Shown: positions 1-11,392, counted from the first letter of the stretch. The stretch: 64,000 nucleotides of DNA from Nephrocerus scutellatus (GCA_947095585.1 OX352761.1:23341777-23405776), one strand, 5' to 3'. Program-made: numbers and translations. The notes: generated by a model from the letters alone, not told the origin.

Positions 1-2
1 CT

Positions 3-10
3 GAAAACTA
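3..10. repeat. Left 8-bp target-site duplication of the Foldback-like element
   Basis: The octamer gaaaacta stands directly before the left terminal inverted repeat and recurs exactly at 10023-10030, directly after the right one. This pair fixes both ends of the 10-kb element. An 8-bp duplication is typical of hAT and P superfamily transposases; it differs from the 9 bp reported for Drosophila Foldback. Confidence 0.9.
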
Positions 11-42
11 ACGCATGTGAAGTTTTTAACAAATAACAAAAT
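11..42 (+). repeat. Left terminal inverted repeat
   Basis: It begins acgcatgtgaagttttta. The reverse complement of 9991-10022 begins acggatgtgaagttttta and continues identically, giving 31 of 32 matching positions. Confidence 0.92.
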
Positions 43-108
43 TAACAGAATCTCATATGTATACAGCCTGCATATGTATTGGTAAAAATAACATTTGTTA
101 TTTTGAAT

Positions 109-3100
109 TTAGAGGTTCGCTGTAAAGCAGATTAACAAGTTCACATATATGTCTTACTAAATTGACCCACACCTGTGTCTTCCTAAAGGAATAATCTATC
201 GAATAGAGTTTGTTAGATTACAATGCAAAGGGGAAGAGGCATTTGTGCATCGGTTTGAACTTTTGTTATTTTTATGAAATTCTTCAATTTGGAGGTTCTC
301 TGTCAAGCGGATTGGCCAGTTCCCAGAGATGTCTCACTATATTGACCCACACCTGTGTCTTCCTAAAGGAATAATCTATCGAATAGAGTTTGTTAGATTA
401 CAATGCAGAGGGGAAGAGGCATTTGTGAATCGGTTTGAACTTTTGTTATTTTTATGAAATTCTTCAATTTGGAGGTTCTCTGTCAAGCGGATTGGCCAGT
501 TCCCAGAGATGTCTCACTATATTGACCCATACATGTGTCTTCCTAAAGGAATAATCTATCGAATAGAGTTTGTTAGATTACAATGCAGAGGGGAAGAGGC
601 ATTTGTGCATCGGTTTGAACTTTTGTTATTTTTATGAAATTCTTCAATTTGGAGGTTCTCTGTCAAGCGGATTGGCCAGTTCCCAGAGATGTCTCACTAT
701 ATTGACCCACACCTGTGTCTTCCTAAAGGAATAATCTATCGAATAGAGTTTGTTAGATTACATTGCAGAGGGGAAGAGGCATTTGTGCATCGGTTTGAAC
801 TTTTGTTATTTTTATGAAATTCTTCAATTTGGAGGTTCTCTGTCAAGCGGATTGGCCAGTTCCCAGAGATGTCTCACTAAATTCACCCACACCTGTGTCT
901 TTCTAAAGGAATAATCTATCGAATAGAGTTTGTTAGATTACAATGCAGAGGGGAAGAGGCATTTGTGCATCGGTTTGAACTTTTGTTATTTTCATGAAAT
1001 TCGTCAATTTGGAGGTTCTCTGTCAAGCGGATTGGCCAGTTCCCAGAGATGTCTCACTATATTGACCCATACCTGTGTCTTCCTAAAGGAATAATCTATC
1101 GAATAGAGTTTGTTAGATTACAATGCAGAGGGGAAGAGGCATTTGTGCATCGGTTTGAACTTTTGTTATTTTTATGAAATTCTTCAATTTGGAGGTTCTC
1201 TGTCAAGCGGATTGGCCAGTTCCCAGAGATGTCTCACTATATTGACCCACACCTGTGTCTTCCTAAAGGAATAATCTATCGAATAGAGTTTGTTAGATTA
1301 CATTGCAGAGGGGATGAGGCATTTGTGCATCGGTTTGAACTTTTGTTATTTTTATGAAATTCTTCAATTTGGAGGTTCTCTGTCAAGCGGATTGGCCAGT
1401 TCCCAGAGATGTCTCACTAAATTCACCCACACCTGTGTCTTCCTAAAGGAATAATCTATCGAATAGAGTTTGTTAGATTACATTGCAGAGGGGATGAGGC
1501 ATTTGTGCATCGGTTTGAACTTTTGTTATTTTTATGAAATTCTTCAATTTGGAGGTTCTCTGTCAAGCGGATTGGCCAGTTCCCAGAGATGTCTCACTAA
1601 ATTCACCCACACCTGTATCTTTCTAAAGGAATAATCTATCGAATAGAGTTTGTTAGATTACAATGCAGAGGGGAAGAGGCATTTGTGCATCGGTTTGAAC
1701 TTTTGTTATTTTCATGAAATTCGTCAATTTGGAGGTTCTCTGTCAAGCGGATTGGCCAGTTCCCAGAGATGTCTCACTATATTGACCCATACCTGTGTCT
1801 TCCTAAAGGAATAATCTATCGAATAGAGTTTGTTAGATTACATTGCAGAGGGGAAGAGGCATTTGTGCATCGGTTTGAACTTTTGTTATTTTTATGAAAT
1901 TCTTCAATTTGGAGGTTCTCTGTCAAGCGGATTGGCCAGTTCCCAGAGATGTCTCACTATATTGACCCACACCTGTGTCTTCCTAAAGGAATAATCTAGC
2001 GAATAGAGTTTGTTAGATTACAATGCAGAGGGGAAGAGGCATTTGTGCATCGGTTTGAACTTTTGTTTTTTTTTATGAAATTCTTCAATTTGGAGGTTCT
2101 CTGTCAAGCGGATTAGCCAGTTCCCAGAGATGTCTCACTAAATTCACCCACACCTGTGTCTTCCTAAAGGAATAATCTATCGAATAGAGTTTGTTAGATT
2201 ACAATGCAGAGGGGAAGAGGCATTTGTGAATCGGTTTGAACTTTTGTTATTTTTATGAAATTCTTCAATTTGGAGGTTCTCTGTTAAGCGGATTGGCCAG
2301 TTCCCAGAGATGTCTCACTATATTGACCCACACCTGTGTTTTCCTAAAGGAATAATCTATCGAATAGAGTTTGTTAGATTACAATGCAGAGGGGAAGAGG
2401 CATTTGTGCATCGGTTTGAACTTTTGTTATTTTCATGAAATTCTTCAATTTGGAGGTTCTCTTTCAAGCGGATTGGCCAGTTCCCAGAGATGTCTCACTA
2501 AATTCACCCACACCTGTGTCTTCCTAAAGGAATAATCTATCGAATAGAGTTTGTTAGATTACATTGCAGAGGGGAACAGGCATTTGTGCATCGGTTTGAA
2601 CTTTTGTTATTTTCATGAAATTCTTCAATTTGGAGGTTCTCTTTCAAGCGGATTGGCCAGTTCCCAGAGATGTCTCACTAAATTCACCCACACCTGTCTC
2701 TTCCTAAAGGAATAATCTATCGAATAGAGTTTGTTAGATTACAATGCAGAGGGGAAGAGGCATTTGTGCATCGGTTTGAACTTTTGTTATTTTCATGAAA
2801 TTCGTCAATTTGGAGGTTCTCTGTCAAGCGGATTGGCCAGTTCCCAGAGATGTCTCACTATATTGACCCATACCTGTGTCTTCCTAAAGGAATAATCTAT
2901 CGAATAGAGTTTGTTAGATTACATTGCAGAGGGGAAGAGGCATTTGTGCATCGGTTTGAACTTTTGTTATTTTTATGAAATTCTTCAATTTGGAGGTTCT
3001 CTGTCAAGCGGATTGGCCAGTTCCCAGAGATGTCTCACTAAATTCACCCACACCTGTGTCTTTCTAAAGGAATAATCTATCGAATAGAGTTTGTTAGATT

Positions 3101-5870
3101 ACAATGCAGAGGGGAAGAGGCATTTGTGCATCGGTTTGAACTTTTGTTATTTTCATGAAATTCGTCAATTTGGAGGTTCTCTGTCAAGCGGATTGGCCAG
3201 TTCCCAGAGATGTCTCACTATATTGACCCATACCTGTGTCTTCCTAAAGGAATAATCTATCGAATAGAGTTTGTTAGATTACAATGCAGAGGGGAAGAGG
3301 CATTTGTGCATCGGTTTGAACTTTTGTTATTTTTATGAAATTCTTCAATTTGGAGGTTCTCTGTCAAGCGGATTGGCCAGTTCCCAGAGATGTCTCACTA
3401 TATTGACCCACACCTATGTCTTCCTAAAGGAATAATCTATCGAATAGAGTTTGTTAGATTACAATGCAGAGGGGAAGAGGCATTTGTGCATCGGTTTGAA
3501 CTTTTGTTATTTTTATGAAATTCTTCAATTTGGAGGTTCTCTGTCAAGCGGATTGGCCAGTTCCCAGAGATGTCTCACTATATTGACCCACACCTGTGTC
3601 TACCTAAAGGAATAATCTATCGAATAGAGTTTGTTAGATTACATTGCAGAGGGGAAGAGGCATTTGTGCATCGTTTGAACTTTTGTTATTTTCATGAAAT
3701 TCTTCAATTTGGAGGTTCTCTGTCAAGCGGATTGGCCAGTTCCCAGAGATGTCTCACTATATTGACCCACACCTGTGTCTTCCTAAAGGAATAATCTATC
3801 GAATAGAGTTTGTTAGATTACATTGCAGAGGGGAAGAGGCATTTGTGCATCGGTTTGAACTTTTGTTATTTTTATGAAATTCTTCAATTTGGAGGTTCTC
3901 TGTCAAGCGGATTGGCCAGTTCCCAGAGATGTCTCACTAAATTCACCCACACCTGTGTCTTCCTAAAGGAATAATCTATCGAATAGAGTTTGTTAGATTA
4001 CAATGCAGAGGGGAAGAGGCATTTGTGCATCGGTTTGAACTTTTGTTATTTTCATGAAATTCTTCAATTTGGAGGTTCTCTTTCAAGCGGATTGGCCAGT
4101 TCCCAGAGATGTCTCACTAAATTCACCCACACCTGTCTCTTCCTAAAGGAATAATCTATCGAATAGAGTTTGTTAGATTACAATGCAGAGGGGAAGAGGC
4201 ATTTGTGCATCGGTTTGAACTTTTGTTATTTTCATGAAATTCGTCAATTTGGAGGTTCTCTGTCAAGCGGATTGGCCAGTTCCCAGAGATGTCTCACTAT
4301 ATTGACCCATACCTGTGTCTTCCTAAAGGAATAATCTATCGAATAGAGTTTGTTAGATTACATTGCAGAGGGGAAGAGGCATTTGTGCATCGGTTTGAAC
4401 TTTTGTTATTTTTATGAAATTCTTCAATTTGGAGGTTCTCTGTCAAGCGGATTGGCCAGTTCCCAGAGATGTCTCACTAAATTCACCCACACCTGTGTCT
4501 TTCTAAAGGAATAATCTATCGAATAGAGTTTGTTAGATTACAATGCAGAGGGGAAGAGGCATTTGTGCATCGGTTTGAACTTTTGTTATTTTCATGAAAT
4601 TCGTCAATTTGGAGGTTCTCTGTCAAGCGGATTGGCCAGTTCCCAGAGATGTCTCACTATATTGACCCATACCTGTGTCTTCCTAAAGGAATAATCTATC
4701 GAATAGAGTTTGTTAGATTACAATGCAGAGGGGAAGAGGCATTTGTGCATCGGTTTGAACTTTTGTTATTTTTATGAAATTCTTCAATTTGGAGGTTCTC
4801 TGTCAAGCGGATTGGCCAGTTCCCAGAGATGTCTCACTATATTGACCCACACCTATGTCTTCCTAAAGGAATAATCTATCGAATAGAGTTTGTTAGATTA
4901 CAATGCAGAGGGGAAGAGGCATTTGTGCATCGGTTTGAACTTTTGTTATTTTTATGAAATTCTTCAATTTGGAGGTTCTCTGTCAAGCGGATTGGCCAGT
5001 TCCCAGAGATGTCTCACTATATTGACCCACACCTGTGTCTACCTAAAGGAATAATCTATCGAATAGAGTTTGTTAGATTACATTGCAGAGGGGAAGAGGC
5101 ATTTGTGCATCGTTTGAACTTTTGTTATTTTCATGAAATTCTTCAATTTGGAGGTTCTCTGTCAAGCGGATTGGCCAGTTCCCAGAGATGTCTCACTATA
5201 TTGACCCACACCTGTGTCTTCCTAAAGGAATAATCTATCGAATAGAGTTTGTTAGATTACATTGCAGAGGGGAAGAGGCATTTGTGCATCGGTTTGAACT
5301 TTTGTTATTTTTATGAAATTCTTCAATTTGGAGGTTCTCTGTCAAGCGGATTGGCCAGTTCCCAGAGATGTCTCACTAAATTCACCCACACCTGTGTCTT
5401 CCTAAAGGAATAATCTATCGAATAGAGTTTGTTAGATTACAATGCAGAGGGGAAGAGGCATTTGTGAATCGGTTTGAACTTTTGTTATTTTTATGAAATT
5501 CTTCAATTTGGAGGTTCTCTGTCAAGCGGATTGGCCAGTTCCCAGAGATGTCTCACTATATTGACCCACACCTGTGTTTTCCTAAAGGAATAATCTATCG
5601 AATAGAGTTTGTTAGATTACAATGCAGAGGGGAAGAGGCATTTGTGCATCGGTTTGAACTTTTGTTATTTTCATGAAATTCTTCAATTTGGAGGTTCTCT
5701 TTCAAGCGGATTGGCCAGTTCCCAGAGATGTCTCACTAAATTCACCCACACCTGTGTCTTCCTAAAGGAATAATCTATCGAATAGAGTTTGTTAGATTAC
5801 ATTGCAGAGGGGAAGATGCATTTGTGCATCGGTTTGAACTTTTGTTATTTTCATGAAATTCGACAATTTG
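109..5870 (+). repeat. Left array of about 32 tandem 180-bp monomers
   Basis: The same 180-bp unit repeats head to tail with only a few substitutions per copy (for example tattgaccc versus aattcaccc, and ttcatg versus tttatg) plus rare 1-bp indels near 2070, 3674 and 5113. The first copy, at 109-290, is the most diverged and contains a variant of the subterminal motif aggttc-ctgt-aag. Homogenised centres with diverged edges are usual for arrays evolving by unequal exchange. Short open frames in the array (for example two identical 74-residue frames at 3570 and 5009) are by-products of the monomer. Confidence 0.97.
2577..5464 (+). repeat. Higher-order duplication: 1,439-bp block of 8 monomers, twice in tandem
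   Basis: Monomer variants recur at a fixed 1,439-bp spacing: the gtctctt variant near 2697 and 4136, tttctaaagg at 3062 and ttctaaagga at 4501, the cacctatgtc variant near 3411 and 4850, and the 1-bp deletion (catcgtttgaac) near 3672 and 5111. Block one is roughly 2577-4025 and block two roughly 4016-5464. This is a recent eight-monomer segmental duplication inside the array. Confidence 0.85.
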
Positions 5871-7273
5871 GAGAAGATTTAACTTTGTCCCTATAACGTT
5901 ACATACATATTTTAAGTTGAATATTATATGTATACCTACAGCGTCATGCATAACCTAACAATAGATGATTTGAAATCATTTAATAGTGCGCCTTGAAATT
6001 ACCCGCTGTTTCCACTAAGAATAAAATATTAAAATTTTACCCGCTGTTTCCACTAATAATAATAAATTTGCGCAATAATTTGCGTTTGTGTAGAAAATGA
6101 AAAAGTTAACGATTCAAAGATATTTAATCTTAAATGGGGAAAATTATTTTATTATAGACCATACCATTATATTAATCATTACAATAATATCATATGCAGT
6201 ATTGTTATGTTGTAGTAAGAAAATATGTGACTGATGAATATACTATATTTATCACCACTCATTAAATATAGCCGGATTTTATTTGCCGAGAAACAACAAC
6301 AATTGCACTTTCGAATTCCTTCTTTGGAATTGTGAAAATCTGCTGTTTAGCTGGTTTTGACATTCGAATTCCGAACTCGCTCGGCAAATAAAATACAGCT
6401 TATAAATTTGAATTTTTTAAATTTCTTCAGGCGCCTATTCTGTCCTTCGGTTTCTAATATTTATTTCAGTATATAGCTGTATTTTGTTGAAAAACACAAT
6501 TCTAATTATTCAAATGTCCCCAACAACTAGCCAAAATTCCCTTGCAGAAGAAATGTAAAAACAATCGCATAGAAAAATCTCACCAAAAGCGTTGCAAGAC
6601 AGGCATTGGCTGCAAAATCTTCCCACACCAAACAGATCTACTTTTCTAATGACTTGCACAGCGGTATAATTCCAAAGCCTATGGAGATGTAAACGCCTAT
6701 CGCCATATTGTCATATGAATTTTTGGTATACATTTGCAATTACTCTCTGGAAAAAATGCATAAATACGTTCAAAAAATTCACGCGAAATAATGTCTACCT
6801 CGATTTTATTTTTTACTGTGGCCGTGTTTTTTTTATGTCAGAGTAATCGGATAATTAATTTAAATGTTTAGATCTGTTTTTATTTTCATTTTACGAGAAA
6901 AAAAAATTTCTCTGTGTCGTTTTTATATACTCCGATAATTCTGGGATATGATCTTTTTACTCTGAAAAAATATACAGAACGTTGCTTGACAGCTGTAGTT
7001 GTTTGTTTCTTTAAACATGAGACAGGTCGACTACTATGGAGCATTCAGGTGAAAAATAAAATTTTATTCTAATACTAAAAAACACAGCAGATAATTTTTT
7101 TATCTGACAAATCTGATCAGAGAAAATAATGAACTTTTATTCACTTTGTGTTCATGTCTAGTACAAGTTTGAAATTTATATATCAATTTTTTTCAATATG
7201 CCAACCCTGGTGTCAAAAATTTAACTTTGGTTTTTCTATTTGCTGTTCTGCTTTGGCTAATCCAGCTTGGCTT
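4990..7273 (+). repeat. Left arm of the large inverted repeat
   Basis: This stretch is the reverse complement of 7455-9732, nearly base for base, including the last five monomers of the left array with their individual variants. The inner, non-tandem part (5871-7273) includes a duplicated phrase cccgctgtttccactaa near 6003 and 6041. The two arms could form a stem of about 2.28 kb. No coding frame is evident. Confidence 0.93.
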
Positions 7274-7454
7274 TACAAAAGCAATAGCTTTTGGCTTTAA
7301 ATGGGCTTTAAATGTTCGATGCATTTTAATTTTTATGTGTGTTAAACAAAACAGCGCCTTACGGTGAGCGCTATAACTAAAAAATGGCTTTAGTTATACA
7401 TCCTAAAAACTTTTTGGATTTATTTTCGACTTTATGCTTATGCGATTTTGTTGT
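7274..7454. other. Central spacer of the Foldback-like element
   Basis: This is the only non-palindromic part between the two arms, 181 bp long and AT-rich, with no reading frame of note. In some Drosophila Foldback elements the corresponding position carries captured coding DNA (NOF). Nothing comparable is seen here. Confidence 0.85.
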
Positions 7455-9732
7455 AAGCCAAGCTGGATTAGCCAAAGCAGAACAGCAAATAGAAAAACCA
7501 AAGTTAAATTTTTGACACCAGGGTTGGCATATTGAAAAAAATTGATATATAAATTTCAAACTTGTACTAGACATGAACACAAAGTGAATAAAAGTAAATT
7601 ATTTTCTCTGACCAGATCTGTCAGATCAAAAAAAATATCTGTGTGTTTTTTTTAGTATCAGAAAAAAGTTTTATTTTTCCCCTAATTGCTCCGTAGTAGT
7701 CTCATTGATAAAGAAACAAACAACTACGTTTGTCAAAAAATGCTCTGAATCTTTTTTCAGAGTAAAAAGATCATATCCCAGAATTATCGGAGTATATAAA
7801 AACGACACAGAGAAATTTTTTTTTCTCGTAAAATGAAAATAAAAACAGATCTAAACATTTAAATTAATTATCCGATTACTCTGACATAAAAAAAACACGG
7901 CCACAGTAAAAAAAAAAATCGAGGTAGACATTATTTCGCGTGAATTTTTTGAACGTATTTATGCATTTTTTCCAGAGAGTAATTGCAAATGTATACCAAA
8001 AATTCATATGACAATATGGCGATAGGCGTTTACAGCTCCATAGGCTTTGGAATTATACCGCTGTGCAAGTCATTAGAAAAGTAGATCTGTTTGGTGTGGG
8101 AAGATTTTGCAGCCAATGCCTGTCTTGCAATGCTTTTGGTGAGATTTTTCTATGCGATTGTTTTTACATTTCTTCTGCAAGGGAATTTTGGCTAGTTGTT
8201 GGGGACATTTGAATAATTAGAATTGTGTTTTTCAACAAAATACAGCTATATACTGAAATAAATATTAGAAACCGAAGGACAGAATAGGCGCCTGAAGAAA
8301 TTTAAAAAATTCAAATTTATAAGCTGTATTTTATTTGCCGAGCGAGTTCGGAATTCGAATGTCAAAACCAGCTAAACAGCAGATTTTCACAATTCCAAAG
8401 AAGGAATTCGAAAGTGCAATTGTTGTTGTTTCTCGGCAAATAAAATCCGGCTATATTTAATGAGTGGTGATAAATATAGTATATTCATCAGTCACATATT
8501 TTCTTACTACAACATAACAATACTGCATATGATATTATTGTAATGATTAATATAATGGTATGGTCTATAATAAAATAATTTTCCCCATTTAAGATTAAAT
8601 ATCTTTGAATCGTTAACTTTTTCATTTTCTACACAAACGCAAATTATTGCGCAAATTTATTATTATTAGTGGAAACAGCGGGTAAAATTTTAATATTTTA
8701 TTCTTAGTGGAAACAGCGGGTAATTTCAAGGCGCACTATTAAATGATTTCAAATCATCTATTGTTAGGTTATGCATGACGCTGTAGGTATACATATAATA
8801 TTCAACTTAAAATATGTATGTAACGTTATAGGGACAAAGTTAAATCTTCTCCAAATTGTCGAATTTCATGAAAATAACAAAAGTTCAAACCGATGCACAA
8901 ATGCATCTTCCCCTCTGCAATGTAATCTAACAAACTCTATTCGATAGATTATTCCTTTAGGAAGACACAGGTGTGGGTGAATTTAGTGAGACATCTCTGG
9001 GAACTGGCCAATCCGCTTGAAAGAGAACCTCCAAATTGAAGAATTTCATGAAAATAACAAAAGTTCAAACCGATGCACAAATGCCTCTTCCCCTCTGCAT
9101 TGTAATCTAACAAACTCTATTCGATAGATTATTCCTTTAGGAAAACACAGGTGTGGGTCAATATAGTGAGACATCTCTGGGAACTGGCCAATCCGCTTGA
9201 CAGAGAACCTCCAAATTGAAGAATTTCATAAAAATAACAAAAGTTCAAACCGATTCACAAATGCCTCTTCCCCTCTGCATTGTAATCTAACAAACTCTAT
9301 TCGATAGATTATTCCTTTAGGAAGACACAGGTGTGGGTGAATTTAGTGAGACATCTCTGGGAACTGGCCAATCCGCTTGACAGAGAACCTCCAAATTGAA
9401 GAATTTCATAAAAATAACAAAAGTTCAAACCGATGCACAAATGCCTCTTCCCCTCTGCAATGTAATCTAACAAACTCTATTCGATAGATTATTCCTTTAG
9501 GAAGACACAGGTGTGGGTCAATATAGTGAGACATCTCTGGGAACTGGCCAATCCGCTTGACAGAGAACCTCCAAATTGAAGAATTTCATGAAAATAACAA
9601 AAGTTCAAACGATGCACAAATGCCTCTTCCCCTCTGCAATGTAATCTAACAAACTCTATTCGATAGATTATTCCTTTAGGAAGACACAGGTGTGGGTCAA
9701 TTGAGTGAGACATCTCTGGGAACTGGCCAATC
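7455..9732 (-). repeat. Right arm of the large inverted repeat
   Basis: It mirrors 4990-7273. Starting from the spacer it holds the unique inner arm, then five monomers in reverse orientation. The monomer variants appear in the same order as in the left arm: gaagatgca, then tgtgtttt, then gtgaatcgg, then the 1-bp deletion at 9611. The match stops abruptly near 9733, where the right terminal domain begins. Confidence 0.93.
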
Positions 9733-9735
9733 TTT
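8854..9735 (-). repeat. Right array of about 5 tandem 180-bp monomers
   Basis: These are the same monomers as in 109-5870, inverted. Only about five copies are present against about 32 on the left, so the two arrays changed length independently after the arms were last identical. The minus-strand open frame covering part of this stretch is a monomer by-product. Confidence 0.95.
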
Positions 9736-10022
9736 TTTACAGTGAACCTCCAAAATAAAAAAAGTTTCATTAAAATTGCAAATGTTCACATTCATAACAA
9801 AAGCTTAATTCTGCCCGTACGGTTATACAACATATTTTTTTTCATAGAGCATTCCTTAAGGAAGACTTGGCTATTAGTGGCATCTATGGAACAAAGCTGT
9901 GAGCTGGTTAAATTTTATTACAGTGAACATATATTTAACAAATACAAAATGTTTGCATTCTGTTAAATAGCATTACCCATACATACAAATATTTTGTTAT
10001 TTGTTAAAAACTTCACATCCGT
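9736..10022 (+). repeat. Right terminal domain with diverged monomer and right terminal inverted repeat
   Basis: The sequence has the outline of a decayed monomer (catagagcattccttaagg, then agctgtgagctggttaa, then acagtgaacat), followed by the terminal inverted repeat at 9991-10022. The same domain is found at about 23390-23667 in the truncated second copy, so it is a stable part of the family. It is roughly three times longer than the left terminal domain. Confidence 0.85.
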
Positions 10023-10030
10023 GAAAACTA
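10023..10030. repeat. Right 8-bp target-site duplication
   Basis: gaaaacta, identical to positions 3-10. Confidence 0.9.
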
Positions 10031-10253
10031 TAGATTCGTCACCAACAGAAAATGTAACTGAAGTAAAGTTACTTTAAAAAAAATTCAGTTTGTAACCTGT
10101 ATATTTTAGGATTTAAATGGTATAATTGTTTAGTATTAAGATGGTATAATGATAACGCAGCAAATATGACACTGCATTACCGATAATGAATTGTCAAAAT
10201 GATGATTGTCAGTTGTTGCGAGAGACGAGACTGTGTGAACGTACTTTGGCGAA
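10031..10253. other. No gene seen
   Basis: AT-rich flank between the Foldback-like element and the LINE B fragment. No reading frame or clear repeat is visible. Confidence 0.6.
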
Positions 10254-11095
10254 GTGAATAAAATCATCATAAGGCAGGTGATGGAAAAATGTCTAGAGTT
10301 TCAAAACTCACTACACCATCTTTTTTTAGACTTTAAAGCCACCTATGATAGCATAACCAGAGTAGAACTTTATAAAGCCATGTTAGAATTCGGCATCCCA
10401 AATAAACTGACACGACTATGCAGGTTGACCATGACCAATGTTATAAGCCAAGTAAAAATATCCGGATCACTATCAAGCCCATTCAACATCTATAACGGGC
10501 TCCGACAAGGGGATGGACTGGCCTGCGTCCTCTTCAACCTGGCGTTGGAGAAAGTGATCCGCGACTCTGACGTAACGGCGAGAGGAACAATCCTCTATAA
10601 GTCCATTCAGATACTGGCTTATGCGGACGATATTGACATCGTTGGTAGAAACCAAAGAGCTGTACAGGAAGCTTTCATCCAGATAGAGCAGGCGGCACGA
10701 AATATGGGGCTGCACATAAATAAGAGCAAAACAAAGTACATGGTGGCCACGTCTGGGAGTAGAAGAGAAGAGAGAAGAAGGTTGAATTTGAAGTAGTGCA
10801 ATTCTTTAACTAACTCGGGTCAACTATAGCAGCCGATAACAGCATGTAACCAGAAATACGCGCACGGTTGCTTAAAGCCAACAAAGCCTACTGTAGCCTG
10901 TCAAGACTCTTTAAATCCACTTATCCACTTATGGAACACGACAGCGAGGCCGGTCAAGCCTACGCTGGAAGGATGGCGTAGACCAGGACGCCCAGAGTTT
11001 AGTGATGCCAAACTGGATGACATCGGCTCGAAATCGGGACCGGTGGAGAGAGAGGACCGGACCCCGGTTGTAGAGCCAAATATGATGATGATTAT
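10254..11095 (+). pseudogene. LINE B fragment: reverse transcriptase middle part and 3' tail
   Basis: An open frame at 10254-10796 (180 codons) carries the central motifs of a non-LTR reverse transcriptase: FLDFKATYDS (palm motif with Asp), LRQGDGLACVLFNLALEK, and the catalytic AYADDIDIVGR, followed by the GLHINKSKTKYM thumb motif. The 5' half, with the endonuclease and the first RT blocks, is absent; the copy starts abruptly near 10260. After a stop it continues in broken frames and ends with the family's 3' tail (aaatatgatgatgatta, about 11080-11097). The same 3' end recurs near 17740, 36800 (minus), 50130 and 51710 (minus). The protein would copy its own RNA into DNA at a chromosomal nick; this copy cannot. 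The clade is uncertain. Confidence 0.85.
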
Positions 11096-11159
11096 GTATA
11101 TATGTATTACCAATTCAGAAATTTATTGAACAAAAGTCATTATGGTTTGTACTTGAACT

Positions 11160-11280
11160 CGAACTCTAACAATAGAGTGTAAAAAAACTAAAAATAAAAA
11201 TCAAAATCCTAAATGTATTCACTGCGGGAATGGACATCCAGCAAATTACAGGAGGTGTGTGCTATAGCTAAAGATATATA
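11160..11280 (+). pseudogene. Jockey-type ORF1 remnant (zinc-knuckle end)
   Basis: The frame near 11205-11275 reads NPKCIHCGNGHPANYRRC, a CCHC knuckle typical of the nucleic-acid-binding Gag-like protein of Jockey-group LINEs. The remnant is cut at 11280 by the mariner insertion. On the other side of the mariner the sequence resumes in the second half of ORF2, so the LINE had already lost the EN and RT region. Confidence 0.6.
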
Positions 11281-11300
11281 ATGGGTGTTTTTTTAGGAGG
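11281..11300 (+). repeat. Mariner left terminal inverted repeat
   Basis: It matches the reverse complement of 12568-12587 at 17 of 20 positions and starts directly after a TA dinucleotide. Confidence 0.85.
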
Positions 11301-11392
11301 TTTGTTTTTCCGATAGATGTCGTTTTATTTTATGACAGTTGTTTTGACAGCTAAAAGTGGCATTTCTACTCAGTATTGTTTGGCAAATCATT

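Larger units (their letters stand above)
11..10022. mobile_element. Complete Foldback-like composite element (about 10,012 bp)
   Basis: The element runs from a 32-bp left terminal inverted repeat (11-42) to its reverse complement (9991-10022), with one mismatch, and is flanked by identical 8-bp duplications. Inside, in order: a short left terminal domain (43-108); an array of about 32 tandem 180-bp monomers (109-5870); a unique inner arm (5871-7273); a 181-bp spacer (7274-7454); the mirrored inner arm (7455-8853); a mirrored array of about 5 monomers (8854-9735); and a 290-bp right terminal domain (9736-10022). Long inverted arms built of tandem subrepeats are the defining architecture of Foldback/Galileo elements. 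I find no transposase-like reading frame, so it is probably non-autonomous. The superfamily is not settled: the 8-bp duplication suggests hAT or P, but the terminus (acgcatgtgaag) matches no consensus I recall. Confidence is high for the structure and moderate for the Foldback-type name. Confidence 0.9.

Noticed and set aside
3570..5233. Two identical 74-residue open frames as a duplicated small gene
   Set aside because: They fall exactly on monomers with the same 1-bp deletion, 1,439 bp apart, and are explained by array duplication. No gene context.
109..5870. CRISPR-like regularity of the 180-bp array
   Set aside because: The units are contiguous with no unique spacers, and the genome is clearly eukaryotic. 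It is satellite DNA in a transposon arm.
7377..7580. 67-codon frame in the inner arm as the element's protein
   Set aside because: Short, no motif, and its mirror in the left arm is not preserved as a frame.
9489..9966. Open frames of 93 and 74 codons around the right array end as genes
   Set aside because: The minus frame translates monomers, and the plus frame translates the terminal domain, which also exists with frame-breaking differences at 23400-23660.
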